A DNA stretch of 64,000 nucleotides from NCBI RefSeq assembly GCF_024362345.1, contig NZ_CP101505.1, positions 82,001 to 146,000 on the forward strand, in the 5' to 3' direction. The notes below the pieces were generated by a model. That model ran no database searches. It had not been told where the DNA came from and saw only the letters and a program-made list of their open reading frames with translations. The stretch is from Polaribacter dokdonensis. Lineage in GTDB: Bacteria > Bacteroidota > Bacteroidia > Flavobacteriales > Flavobacteriaceae. Positions within the stretch are counted from its first letter, which is position 1, and every line of letters starts with the position of its first letter. The position numbers were made by a program, and so were the translations under genes. This document shows positions 37,219 through 46,854 of the stretch, piece by piece.

Positions 37219-40020
37219 ATGATCAAAAGTTTAAAAATTTTCCTCTTTACTGTGTTTTTTACTTTTTCTAATAGTTATGCTCAAGAAATTCCACCAATAA
37301 ATAAATACACACCTGAGATTTATGGAGCTGAGAATCAAAACTGGGCTATTTCACAAAACTCAAAAAAATACATTTACGTTGCAAATAATAAGGGCTTATT
37401 AGAATTTAATGGTGCTTCTTGGCAATTGTATGCTACTCCAAATGAAACCATTATGCGTTCTGTAAAGTGTCATGAAGACTTGGTGTACACAGGTTTCTAT
37501 ATGGATTTTGGTTTTTGGCAAAAAGATGATTTTGGTCAATTAAAATATTCATCTATTGTAAAGCAGAATAACATTACTATGTTGGAAGATGAGCAAATCT
37601 GGGAAATTTGTGAGTTAGATGGCTGGGTAATTTTTAAATCTCTAGAAAGAATTTACCTATACAATATAGAAAGTAAAGATTTCAAAATAATTAATGCTAC
37701 AGATAGTATTCTAAAAATTTCTCGAGTTGAAAATAGAATTTACTTTCAAGAATTGGGTAAAGGTGTTTTTGTTATCGAAAATGGTCAACCAAAATTAATT
37801 TCAGATCATGAGATTCTAAAAGAAAGCAGGGTTGTTGAAATTTTAAATAAAAATGGAACCCTATTTTTCGTAACCCAAAAGGATGGCTTTTTCTATTTAG
37901 AGAACAAGTTACTTGAGAAATGGACTCCAAGTTCAACTGATTTATTAGCTACAAAAACAATATATAGTGCAAAACAATTAAAGAATGGTAACTTAATTTT
38001 AGGTACAATTTCAAGTGGAATTATAAAGATTAATCAAACAGGAGATGTTATTTATCATATTACACAAGATGTAGGCTTAAGTAATAATACAGTACTCTCT
38101 ATTTTTGAAGATTTAGAAAATAATATTTGGTTGGGTTTAGATAATGGAATTAATACCATCAATTTAAAATCTCCATTCAAACAATTTTTGAAAAACGAGA
38201 ATTTTTGGGGTACAATTTATGCTTCCATTATTTATGAAGATTACTTGTATATAGGCACTAATCAAGGATTATATTATAAAAGGAATAATTCTGTAGATCC
38301 TTTTATGCTTATTGAAAATACTGAAGGTCAGGTATGGAGTTTACAGGTTTTTAATGATACTTTATTCTGTAATCATGATTCAGGTACGTTCACTATTTCT
38401 AATAATCGAGCTAACATTATAGAAGGAACTTTTGGCTCTTGGCAATTGAAACAAGTAAATAAATCAACACTTATATTAGGTAATTATGAAGGTTTATATG
38501 TCATTAAATCTTTGAATGGTATTTGGCAGTTAAAAAATAAAATTGAAGGTTTTGCAAACTCAAGTAGGTATTTTGAGATTATCAATAAAGACAAAATCTT
38601 TGTAAATCATGAATATAAAGGTGTTTTTAAATTAGATGTTGATGGTAAATTAGAAAAAATCATTAAAATAGTTAAAGACAAATCTGTAGAGAAGGGTATT
38701 CATTCCAGTTTAATTAATTACAACAATAACATATTATATTCTTGTAAAAAAGGTATTTATAAATATGATGAAAAGAAAGATACATTTTTAAGGGATTCAG
38801 TTTACAGTCAATTAATGCCTGAAGAAAAATTCTTATCTGCAAAGTTGATCAATGATAAAGCAAATAATAAACTATGGTCTTTTACAAAAGATGATATTAG
38901 ATATTTGATTCCTGGTAAATTTAGTAATCAGCCTGATTTGGAGGTTATTTCTATTAAAGGGTCTTTGTTCAAAGGGGCATCTGGTTATGAAAATTTATTA
39001 AACCTTAAAGATGAAATTTATTTGGTAGGTACAACAGAGGGCTATTTAGTAATTGATTTAAATTTGGTAAAAGAACCTGCTGATTTCTATATAAATATAG
39101 ACAAGGTTTTAAATAATGAAATTGATGATTCACAAGAATATGTGAAGTTAAACAATAATCAGGTTTTTGATAAAAGAAAAAATAGTTTTCAGTTTTTTTA
39201 TAGTGTACCTAACTATAGTAAAAGTTCCTCAGTAAAATATCAGTATAAATTAGAAGGATTAAATTCAAAATGGAGTTCTTTATCACTAAGCAATAACTTC
39301 TTATTTAAAAACTTAGATGCAGGTGATTATACTTTTAAGGTAAGAGCATCTTTAGATGGCAAGTTGAGTGAGAATGTAGCCAGTTATTCTTTCGAGATTT
39401 TAAAGCCATGGTATTTTTCTAATACGTTAATACTTATCTACATTATTCTGTTTTTAGTCTTTTTATACATTTTACATTTGTTCTCTAGAAGATACTATAA
39501 AAAGCAAAGAGAAGAGCTGATAGAAAAATCAAGAATAGAGTTAGAGTTAAAGGAATTAGAATCTTCACAGAAAATTATAAAGCTAAATAATGATAAGTTA
39601 AGAAGTAATATAGAAAGTAAAAATAGAGAGTTGGCTACGTCTACAATGAGTATTATTAAAAAGAACGAATTCTTAAATACTATAAAACAAGAGCTTACTT
39701 CAAATGGTAATTCAGGTATTCCTAAAGTTATTAAGTTTATTGATAAAAACCTGAACAATACAGATGATTGGAAGATGTTTCAAGAAGCATTTAATAATGC
39801 TGATAAAAAGTTTCTAAAAAAGATTAAAGCTAAACATCCAGAGTTGACTCCAAACGACTTAAGACTTTGTGCATATCTTCGATTAAACCTATCATCTAAA
39901 GAGATTGCTCCTCTTTTAAATATATCTCCTAGAAGTGTAGAAGTAAAACGTTATCGTTTACGTAAAAAAATTAATCTACCTCATGATGCTAACTTAACAA
40001 ACTACATTTTAGAAATATAG
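37219..40020 (+). CDS. SusR-like one-component transmembrane regulator (propeller, Y_Y_Y, HTH)
   Basis: A 933-residue regulator with a signal peptide ending SYAQ. A periplasmic sensor of beta-propeller repeats follows (for example IWLGLDNGINTI near residue 310), then a Y_Y_Y domain (about 655-730, YKLEGLNSKWSSL... GDYTFKVRA), one membrane segment (about 736-755), a cytoplasmic coiled coil (about 758-815) and a C-terminal LuxR-like helix-turn-helix (about 875-925, LSSKEIAPLLNISPRSVEVKRYRLRKK). No histidine kinase or receiver domain is present, so it is a SusR-type switch, not a hybrid two-component system. It lies just upstream of the beta-glucan susCD and probably controls it by sensing an oligosaccharide in the periplasm. 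Confidence 0.88.
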   Translation: MIKSLKIFLFTVFFTFSNSYAQEIPPINKYTPEIYGAENQNWAISQNSKKYIYVANNKGLLEFNGASWQLYATPNETIMRSVKCHEDLVYTGFYMDFGFWQKDDFGQLKYSSIVKQNNITMLEDEQIWEICELDGWVIFKSLERIYLYNIESKDFKIINATDSILKISRVENRIYFQELGKGVFVIENGQPKLISDHEILKESRVVEILNKNGTLFFVTQKDGFFYLENKLLEKWTPSSTDLLATKTIYSAKQLKNGNLILGTISSGIIKINQTGDVIYHITQDVGLSNNTVLSIFEDLENNIWLGLDNGINTINLKSPFKQFLKNENFWGTIYASIIYEDYLYIGTNQGLYYKRNNSVDPFMLIENTEGQVWSLQVFNDTLFCNHDSGTFTISNNRANIIEGTFGSWQLKQVNKSTLILGNYEGLYVIKSLNGIWQLKNKIEGFANSSRYFEIINKDKIFVNHEYKGVFKLDVDGKLEKIIKIVKDKSVEKGIHSSLINYNNNILYSCKKGIYKYDEKKDTFLRDSVYSQLMPEEKFLSAKLINDKANNKLWSFTKDDIRYLIPGKFSNQPDLEVISIKGSLFKGASGYENLLNLKDEIYLVGTTEGYLVIDLNLVKEPADFYINIDKVLNNEIDDSQEYVKLNNNQVFDKRKNSFQFFYSVPNYSKSSSVKYQYKLEGLNSKWSSLSLSNNFLFKNLDAGDYTFKVRASLDGKLSENVASYSFEILKPWYFSNTLILIYIILFLVFLYILHLFSRRYYKKQREELIEKSRIELELKELESSQKIIKLNNDKLRSNIESKNRELATSTMSIIKKNEFLNTIKQELTSNGNSGIPKVIKFIDKNLNNTDDWKMFQEAFNNADKKFLKKIKAKHPELTPNDLRLCAYLRLNLSSKEIAPLLNISPRSVEVKRYRLRKKINLPHDANLTNYILEI

Positions 40021-40073
40021 CACCTATATATAGATTTAAAAGGCTACAACATTACCACAACATTTTAATATTT

Positions 40074-40100
40074 AGTAATTTTAATACTGTTAAAATTACT
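40074..40100. promoter_or_regulatory. Perfect 11-bp inverted repeat between the regulator and susC2
   Basis: AGTAATTTTAA and TTAAAATTACT are separated by TACTG. It is 54 bases after the regulator's stop and 140 bases before the susC ATG. It may be an AT-rich terminator of the regulator gene (TTTATT follows) or an operator for the susC promoter. The remaining sequence of this 220-base gap is AT-rich without a convincing -33/-7 pair. Confidence 0.5.
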
Positions 40101-40240
40101 TTATTAAAAATCTTTTTTCTCAAGTATAGCTGCTATTTTATGTAATGTATGTTTTTTGTTGAGGTTTATTTTGAGAAAATAACAAATTATTAACCCTAAT
40201 TTTACAAAAAACATAATTATAAATAACTAAATTTTATTTT

Positions 40241-43200
40241 ATGAGTAAAAAAGTAATATTGTTACTCCTTTTTTTAACACCGTTTTTGATGCAATCACAA
40301 ACGATGAATGTAAAAGGTGTTGTAAAAGATGCTTTAAATGGTGATGTTTTACCAGGAGTAAGTATAAGTATTAAAGGAACTACTATAGGTACCCAAACAG
40401 ATTTTGATGGTATGTATAGTCTTTCAAATGTAAAAAGTGGGTCAGTTTTAGTTTATAACTATTTAGGTTATGAAGTAAAAGAGGTTGTAGTTAATCAAGA
40501 AACAATAGATGTTTTGTTAACTCAGGCAACTGAGTCATTAGATGAAATTGTAGTTATTGGTTATGGTACACAAAGTAAAAAAGAAGTTACAGGTGCAGTT
40601 TCTGTAGTTTCTAGTGCTACTATAGAAGACTTAAATCCAACAAGAATTGAACAAGCTTTACAAGGGCAAGTTGCAGGTGTAAATATTACACAATCATCAG
40701 GTTCTCCAGGAGCAGGTTCTAATATTAGAATTAGAGGTGTTTCTACAAATGGAGACAGCAGACCTTTAATTTTATTAGATGGAAGAGTTATTGAAGACTT
40801 AAGTGTTGTTAATCCATCAGATATTGAATCTATCAATATTCTTAAAGATGCATCTGCAGGTATTTATGGAGTTCGTGCAGCAAATGGTGTGATTTTAGTA
40901 ACAACAAAGTCAGGTAGAAAAAACACAGATTTTCAATCTATATTAAATATTTCAACTGGTTTTCAAAATACAACTAGAGAAATTCCACTTCTTAATGCAA
41001 CAGAGTATGCTTTGTTAGCCAATGAAGCATTTGCTGCAAATGGTGAAGCTTTACCTTTTGCAAGTGTAAGTGGTCTTGGTCAAGGTACAAATTGGCAAAA
41101 TTCAGTTTTCGAAACTGCACCAATTTACAGTATTGATTATACTTTAAATAAGGGTACAGAAAAATCTACGTTTTCTTTAGGGCTTTCAGTAACAAGTCAA
41201 GATGGTATTGTTGGTGGTAGTAAAGCTAACTTTAATAGAAGAAATATCCGTTTTAATTTTGATACTGATATTACAGATAACTTAAAATTTACTTCTTCTA
41301 CAATTTATACAAATACAAACAAGAAGAATTTAATAGAGAATGCTTTAGGTTCTATTTTATTTAACGCTTTAAATATGCCACCAACTACTCCAGTTAGAGA
41401 TAGTAGTGGTAATTTCTCTTTACCTCCAGCTATAGGAACAGGTATAGAAGTAGCAAACCCATTAGCTCAAATAGATAATGCTAATAATAGAAATTGGGTA
41501 AATAAAATTTCTGGAAGTTATGGTTTAAGTTATAAATTCTTAGACTATTTTACAGCAGAAACAAGATATCAAGCAAATTATGCTGTTTCTACTTCTAACA
41601 CCTATAACAAGATTGCAAATTTTGGTAATAACAATGTTTTTAATGTAGATTTAGGTTCTTTTACAGATTTTAGTCAAAGCTTTTTTGATTATACATTTGA
41701 TGCTTTTATCAATTATGAAAGAGTATATAATGATGTACATAGTGTAAAAGCAATGGTTGGTACTTCAGTATTTAAAACTATTGGTAGATTCCAAACTATT
41801 TTAACAAGTAATGCAGAAGGAGATGATTTAAATAGTGTTATTATTGGTACTCCTGTTTTAAATGGAGATGGTTTAGAGATCTTTAGAAACAATAATAATG
41901 GAGATAATTTAGTTTTTGATAGTAGATTATTATCTTACTTCACTAGATTACAATATGCTTATGATAGCAAATATTTATTCTCAGCTGTTTTAAGAAGAGA
42001 TGGTTCTACTAATTTTGGACCAAAAAATAAATTTGGTTTTTTCCCTACAGCTTCTGTTGGTTGGGTAGCATCAGAAGAAGATTTTTTACAAGATTCAAAT
42101 ATTGTTAGTTTCTTAAAATTTAGAGCAAGTTATGGTATCATTGGTAATGATAGAATACCAGGATTTAGATTTGTATCTGTATTAAATGGAGAAGCTGAGT
42201 ATGTTTTTGATAATCAACTAGTTCAAGGTATTGCGTTAGGTCCTATTGCAAACCCAGAAATTAAATGGGAAGAGCAAAAACCTTTAGACATTGGTGTCGA
42301 TTTAGAGTTATTCAATAAGGTAAATATTACTATGGATTACTTTAAGAAAACTACTGAAGATTTATTAGTTTCTGCACAAACATCAGGTATTATTGGTGTT
42401 GCAGCTCCTGGTTCATCTGTTCCTGTTGTTAATGCTGGTACAGTTGTAAATTCAGGATTCGAATTTGCAATTGGTTATAGAGAATCAATATCAGAAGATT
42501 TTGATTTTAATGTAAACTACAATTTTACAACTTTAAATAACGAAGTAACTTTCGTAGGTAATTCTACAGGAATTATTGAAGGAGGTTCATTTGGTGTAGG
42601 TCAAGATCCACCTTCAAGAATGGAAGCTGGTTTTCCAATTGGTTATTTTTATGGTTACCAAACAGATGGTTTATTCCAAACTCAAGCAGATGTAAACTCA
42701 CATGCAACTCAAACTAATGCTGCTCCTGGTGATTTAAGATTTAAAGATGTAAATGGAGATGGAATTATTGATGCAGATGATAGAACTTATATTGGAGATC
42801 CAATTGCAGATGTAACAATGGGTTTAAACTTATCATTCAATTATAAAAATTTCGATTTTAATGCTTACGCTTTTGCTTCTATTGGAAATGAAATTGTAAG
42901 GAATTACGAAAGAACTCTACCATTAACTAATAGAGCAACTTATTTCTTAGACAGATGGACAGGGCCAGGTACAAGTAATACTGTGCCAAGAGTAACAACT
43001 GGTGCAACTGGTAATAACTTATTCTCAGATTTCTTTGTAGAGGATGGTTCTTTCTTAAGATTACAAAGTGTTCAATTAGGTTATAGTGTAGGAGATGCAA
43101 CATTAGAAAAGTTAAAGTTTAATAAACTAAGATTTTATGTGTCTGCTAGTAATTTATTTACACTTACTAAATACAAAGGTTATGACCCAACAACATCAAA

Positions 43201-43285
43201 TGGAGCACCAATTGGTGGGGGTATAGATCAAGGTTTTTACCCAAGTCCAAAAACATTTTTATTCGGAATGAATGTTAACTTTTAA
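40241..43285 (+). CDS. susC: SusC-like TonB-dependent transporter (beta-glucan locus)
   Basis: A 1014-residue outer-membrane protein with a signal peptide (MSKKVILLLL... to MQSQ), a carboxypeptidase-D regulatory-like domain (VKGVVKDALNGDVLPGVSI), TonB-box region LDEIVVIGYGTQ, plug with LQGQVAGVNITQ and IRIRGVSTNGDSRPL, and a barrel ending MNVNF. An odd gap is LKDASAGIYGVRAANGVI in the plug, where many paralogues have DASATAIYGSRGANGVI; one residue is missing but the element is intact. It is expected to import laminarin-type oligosaccharides with the SusD 11 bases downstream; substrate is inferred from GH17/GH30 in the locus. Confidence 0.94.
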   Translation: MSKKVILLLLFLTPFLMQSQTMNVKGVVKDALNGDVLPGVSISIKGTTIGTQTDFDGMYSLSNVKSGSVLVYNYLGYEVKEVVVNQETIDVLLTQATESLDEIVVIGYGTQSKKEVTGAVSVVSSATIEDLNPTRIEQALQGQVAGVNITQSSGSPGAGSNIRIRGVSTNGDSRPLILLDGRVIEDLSVVNPSDIESINILKDASAGIYGVRAANGVILVTTKSGRKNTDFQSILNISTGFQNTTREIPLLNATEYALLANEAFAANGEALPFASVSGLGQGTNWQNSVFETAPIYSIDYTLNKGTEKSTFSLGLSVTSQDGIVGGSKANFNRRNIRFNFDTDITDNLKFTSSTIYTNTNKKNLIENALGSILFNALNMPPTTPVRDSSGNFSLPPAIGTGIEVANPLAQIDNANNRNWVNKISGSYGLSYKFLDYFTAETRYQANYAVSTSNTYNKIANFGNNNVFNVDLGSFTDFSQSFFDYTFDAFINYERVYNDVHSVKAMVGTSVFKTIGRFQTILTSNAEGDDLNSVIIGTPVLNGDGLEIFRNNNNGDNLVFDSRLLSYFTRLQYAYDSKYLFSAVLRRDGSTNFGPKNKFGFFPTASVGWVASEEDFLQDSNIVSFLKFRASYGIIGNDRIPGFRFVSVLNGEAEYVFDNQLVQGIALGPIANPEIKWEEQKPLDIGVDLELFNKVNITMDYFKKTTEDLLVSAQTSGIIGVAAPGSSVPVVNAGTVVNSGFEFAIGYRESISEDFDFNVNYNFTTLNNEVTFVGNSTGIIEGGSFGVGQDPPSRMEAGFPIGYFYGYQTDGLFQTQADVNSHATQTNAAPGDLRFKDVNGDGIIDADDRTYIGDPIADVTMGLNLSFNYKNFDFNAYAFASIGNEIVRNYERTLPLTNRATYFLDRWTGPGTSNTVPRVTTGATGNNLFSDFFVEDGSFLRLQSVQLGYSVGDATLEKLKFNKLRFYVSASNLFTLTKYKGYDPTTSNGAPIGGGIDQGFYPSPKTFLFGMNVNF

Positions 43286-43296
43286 TTAGATATAAG

Positions 43297-44775
43297 ATGA
43301 AAACAATAAACATAAAAAAATATTTAGTCGCAGTTTTATTTCTAGGGTTTACTATTTCTTGTAGTGATGATTTCGTAGATGTACAACCTGCAGGAGATAA
43401 TTCAGAAGACTTTTTTAATTCAGAAGAAGACTATCAAAATGCATTAATTGGTGCATATGATATGTTACAATCTAGTTACTTAAATGTAATGTTAGGTGAA
43501 ATCGCCTCAGACAATACTTTAGCTGGGGGTGAGAGTGCTACAGATGTATTAGGTATACAAGAAGTAGATGATATGACTCATACACCTCAAAATGTTCAGT
43601 TAAGAGATATTTGGAGCTGGATGTATGCAGGTGTTAACAGAGCAAACTACATCTTAGAGTTTAAAGATAAAACAGATTTTACAGGTAAGGAACAAGTATT
43701 AGCAGAAGCTACTTTTTTAAGAGCTTACTATTATTTTGAATTGGTAAAATGGTTTGGAGATGTACCTTTAGCAGTAGATAAAAGAATTGAATTCGGAGAA
43801 CAATTTACCATTGATAGAACTCCAAAATCTGAAATTTACACACAGTTAGAAGCAGATTTAACTTTTGCAGCTAATAACTTGCCTTATGTCCAAACAACTC
43901 CAGGTAGAGTTACAAAAGGAGCTGCACAAGCTTTATTAGGTAAAATTTATTTATTTCAACAAAAATATGATGAAGCTGCAGCAGTATTAGATGACTTAAT
44001 TTTAAATGGTCCTCATGATTTAGTTACAGATTACAATTCAATTTTTGAAGAAGCAGGAGAAAATAATATAGAATCAGTTTTTGAAGTTCAATATTTTGAA
44101 GGTCAAGGAGCAGGTTTTGGTTGTTTACAATGTTCAGAAGGAAATGTTGCAGTAGGTTTTAGTGGAATTAGAAACTATACTGGTCCAGAATTCTCATCTG
44201 GTTTTAGCTTTAATGTTCCAGTTCAAGAAGCGTATGATGCTTTTGAAGCAGGAGATCTTAGAAGAGATGTAGCAATTTTAGATATTAATGCGTGGGCAGC
44301 TTCAACAGGTGCAACTTTTGGAGAAGGTTATGAACACACAGGTTATTTTAATAGAAAGTATTTACCTAGAACAAGAAGTTCTAATGCACAAGGAGACAGA
44401 AATTTAACAAATCCAAACAACTATAGAGCAATTCGTTTTGCAGATGTATTATTAATGGCAGCAGAAGCTTTTAACAGAAGTTCTTCTCCAAACGATACTA
44501 AAGCACAGGCTTACTTAAATAGAGTAAGAGAAAGAGCTTTTGGAAACAGTACTAGAAATATTGTAGCAACAGGTGATAATTTGTACAATAATATTTTAGA
44601 GGAAAGAAGAACTGAATTAGTAGGTGAAGGTCATAGATTTTTTGATTTGGTAAGAACGGGTAGAGCTGCTCAATCAATAAACGGATTTGTAGCTGGCAAA
44701 CATGAAGTTTTTCCAATACCAGCAATTGAAATTCAATTAGCAGGAGATCGTTGGTCACAAAATCCTAATTATTAA
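43297..44775 (+). CDS. susD: SusD-like outer-membrane glycan-binding lipoprotein (beta-glucan locus)
   Basis: A 492-residue lipoprotein (lipobox TISC, Cys22) with the SusD opening FVDVQPAGDNSEDFFNSEEDY, the conserved AEATFLRAYYYFELVKWFGDVPL helix region split by the usual spacing, and the C-terminal EERRTELVGEGHRFFDLVRTG and EVFPIP signatures. It is the lid and binding partner of the SusC just upstream. It ends 12 bases before the PKD-type lipoprotein gene. Confidence 0.93.
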   Translation: MKTINIKKYLVAVLFLGFTISCSDDFVDVQPAGDNSEDFFNSEEDYQNALIGAYDMLQSSYLNVMLGEIASDNTLAGGESATDVLGIQEVDDMTHTPQNVQLRDIWSWMYAGVNRANYILEFKDKTDFTGKEQVLAEATFLRAYYYFELVKWFGDVPLAVDKRIEFGEQFTIDRTPKSEIYTQLEADLTFAANNLPYVQTTPGRVTKGAAQALLGKIYLFQQKYDEAAAVLDDLILNGPHDLVTDYNSIFEEAGENNIESVFEVQYFEGQGAGFGCLQCSEGNVAVGFSGIRNYTGPEFSSGFSFNVPVQEAYDAFEAGDLRRDVAILDINAWAASTGATFGEGYEHTGYFNRKYLPRTRSSNAQGDRNLTNPNNYRAIRFADVLLMAAEAFNRSSSPNDTKAQAYLNRVRERAFGNSTRNIVATGDNLYNNILEERRTELVGEGHRFFDLVRTGRAAQSINGFVAGKHEVFPIPAIEIQLAGDRWSQNPNY

Positions 44776-44787
44776 AAAATTACAAGA

Positions 44788-46839
44788 ATGAAAAAAATGA
44801 AAAATATATATAAATTCTTCTTTTTACTATTGGTAGTTGTTGCCTGTGAAGAAGATTTAAGAGACACGTCTTTTGCAGATAATATGGCACCTCCTTCAGA
44901 GGTTACTGCAAGTTATGCTATAACTCAAGACAATACTGGTTCTGTAACCATTACACCAACAGCACAAGGAGCTGTAAGTTTTGAAATCTTTTTTGGAGAT
45001 AATTCAGACTCAGCAACTTTAAATCAAGGTGAAAGTGTAGAGCATATTTATGCAGAAGGTACTTATCAAGTTATTGTTGCAGCTTCAAACTTAGCTGGTG
45101 ATGTTGTAGAAACTGTTCAACAATTAGTTGTATCATTTCAAGCACCACAGAATTTAGTAGTAGTTTTAGAGAATGATGTAGCAGTTTCAAAACAAGTTAA
45201 TATTACAGCAACTGCAGATTTTGCAGCGATGTTCGAATTCAATTCTGGTGAAACAGGAGTTTCTCAGCCAGTAGTTTCTGGTAATATTGGTGAAACAATT
45301 TCTTATGTGTATGCTAATCCAGGAACATATTCTGTAGTAGTAACAGCAAAAGGTGGTGCAATTGCAACAACTGATTTTGCAGTAGATTTTGAAGTTACTG
45401 AAATTTTGGCTCCTACAGAAGCAGCACCAGTTGCTCCTGCTAGAAATGATACAGATGTGGTTTCTATTTTTAGTGATGTTTACACAGATGTAACTTTAAA
45501 CGAACTACCAACTTCTTGGTCTGCAGGAAATTTCGAAGCAACTTCAGTTGATTCAGATAATGTATGGAAGCTTACGACTTTAGACTTTTTAGGTATCGTT
45601 ACAAATTATGATACAGGTATAGATCTTTCTGGAATGGAAATGATGCATATTGATTATTGGGTTCCAGAAGGAACTACAAATGAATTATTTGTGAAAATTG
45701 TAAATACAGTTGATGGAGGAGAGGATATCGAATCTTTAGGAACTACAGTTGGTGGTTCATGGCAAAGTATTGATATTGATATGACTGGTTTTGATGGTGG
45801 AAACCTTGCAAACAAAGAAAAAATTACACAAATCTTAATCGATTCAGATGGAATTGCTGGTAACGTATATGTAGATAATTTCTACTTTTACAAAGCACCA
45901 TCAAGCATAGTAACTTCTACTGTTCAAGATTTTGAAGGTACAGCACCAACGTTTACTGTATTTGGTAATATTGCAGCTACAGAGGTTATCGCAAATCCAG
46001 ATGCTTCTGGTGAAAACACTTCAGCAAATGTTGCTAAACTTACAAAAACTGCTGGTTCAGAAGTTTGGGCAGGTACATTTTTCGAAACTAGTACACCTTT
46101 AGACTTTAACAATTATAGTAAAATAAGTGTAAAAACATGGTCTCCAAAAACAGGAGCACAAGTAAAGTTAAAATTAGAAAATGCAGATGCATCTGTTACT
46201 CATGAAGTAGATATGAATACAACTGTTTCTAATTCTTGGGAAGAATTATTGTACGACTTTAGTGCTGCACCAGCTGCAGATTATGTAAGAGTTGTAATTT
46301 TCTTCGATTTTGGAAACGCAGGTGATGATTCTGTTTATTATTATGATGAAATTAATCTAGTTGATGACTCAGGTGTTTCTGCAGGTTTAACCTTTCAAGA
46401 CTTTGAAGGTACTGCACCAACATTTACAGTATTTGGTAATATAGCAGATACACAGGTTATTACAAACCCAGACCAATCAGGAATTAATACAACTGCAAAC
46501 GTTGCACAATTAACAAAAACTGCTGGTTCAGAAGTTTGGGCAGGTACTTTTTTTGAGGTTGGTTCGGCTTTAGACTTGAATAACTACAGTAAAATTAGTG
46601 TAAAAACTTGGTCTCCAAAATCAGGAGCTGTAGTAAAGCTTAAATTAGAAAATGCAGACGCTTCAGTTACTCATGAAGTAGATTTAAATACTTCAGTTGC
46701 AAATTCTTGGGAAGAATTAACATATGACTTTAGTGCTGCTCCAACAGGAGATTATGTAAGAGTAGTAATTTTCTTCGATTTTGGAAATGCAGGAGATGAT
46801 TCTGTTTACTATTATGATGAATTACAATTAAAGAATTAA
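44788..46839 (+). CDS. SusE-position surface glycan-binding lipoprotein with PKD-like domains and duplicated module
   Basis: A 683-residue lipoprotein (lipobox VVAC, Cys20). Two PKD-like Ig domains (about 35-118 and 119-205) are followed by a beta-sandwich module resembling a carbohydrate-binding module (about 225-370, closing NVYVDNFYFYK) and two near-identical modules of about 145 residues (380-524 and 537-681), each opening QDFEGTAPTFTVFGN and closing DSVYYYDE. It has no catalytic motif. It probably binds the beta-glucan at the cell surface and feeds it to SusCD. The position after susD is that of SusE/SGBP proteins, but the sequence is unlike SusE. The ligand is inferred. Confidence 0.8.
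   Translation: MKKMKNIYKFFFLLLVVVACEEDLRDTSFADNMAPPSEVTASYAITQDNTGSVTITPTAQGAVSFEIFFGDNSDSATLNQGESVEHIYAEGTYQVIVAASNLAGDVVETVQQLVVSFQAPQNLVVVLENDVAVSKQVNITATADFAAMFEFNSGETGVSQPVVSGNIGETISYVYANPGTYSVVVTAKGGAIATTDFAVDFEVTEILAPTEAAPVAPARNDTDVVSIFSDVYTDVTLNELPTSWSAGNFEATSVDSDNVWKLTTLDFLGIVTNYDTGIDLSGMEMMHIDYWVPEGTTNELFVKIVNTVDGGEDIESLGTTVGGSWQSIDIDMTGFDGGNLANKEKITQILIDSDGIAGNVYVDNFYFYKAPSSIVTSTVQDFEGTAPTFTVFGNIAATEVIANPDASGENTSANVAKLTKTAGSEVWAGTFFETSTPLDFNNYSKISVKTWSPKTGAQVKLKLENADASVTHEVDMNTTVSNSWEELLYDFSAAPAADYVRVVIFFDFGNAGDDSVYYYDEINLVDDSGVSAGLTFQDFEGTAPTFTVFGNIADTQVITNPDQSGINTTANVAQLTKTAGSEVWAGTFFEVGSALDLNNYSKISVKTWSPKSGAVVKLKLENADASVTHEVDLNTSVANSWEELTYDFSAAPTGDYVRVVIFFDFGNAGDDSVYYYDELQLKN
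45925..46830 (+). repeat. Tandem duplication of a 471-bp module in the PKD lipoprotein gene
   Basis: Two copies offset by 157 codons (471 bp). By eye, about 22 of 145 aligned residues differ, so roughly 85% are identical. Long DNA stretches match too, for example around the segment coding AGSEVWAGTFFE. A recent in-frame duplication. Confidence 0.85.
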
Positions 46840-46854
46840 TTAAATAATTTAATT

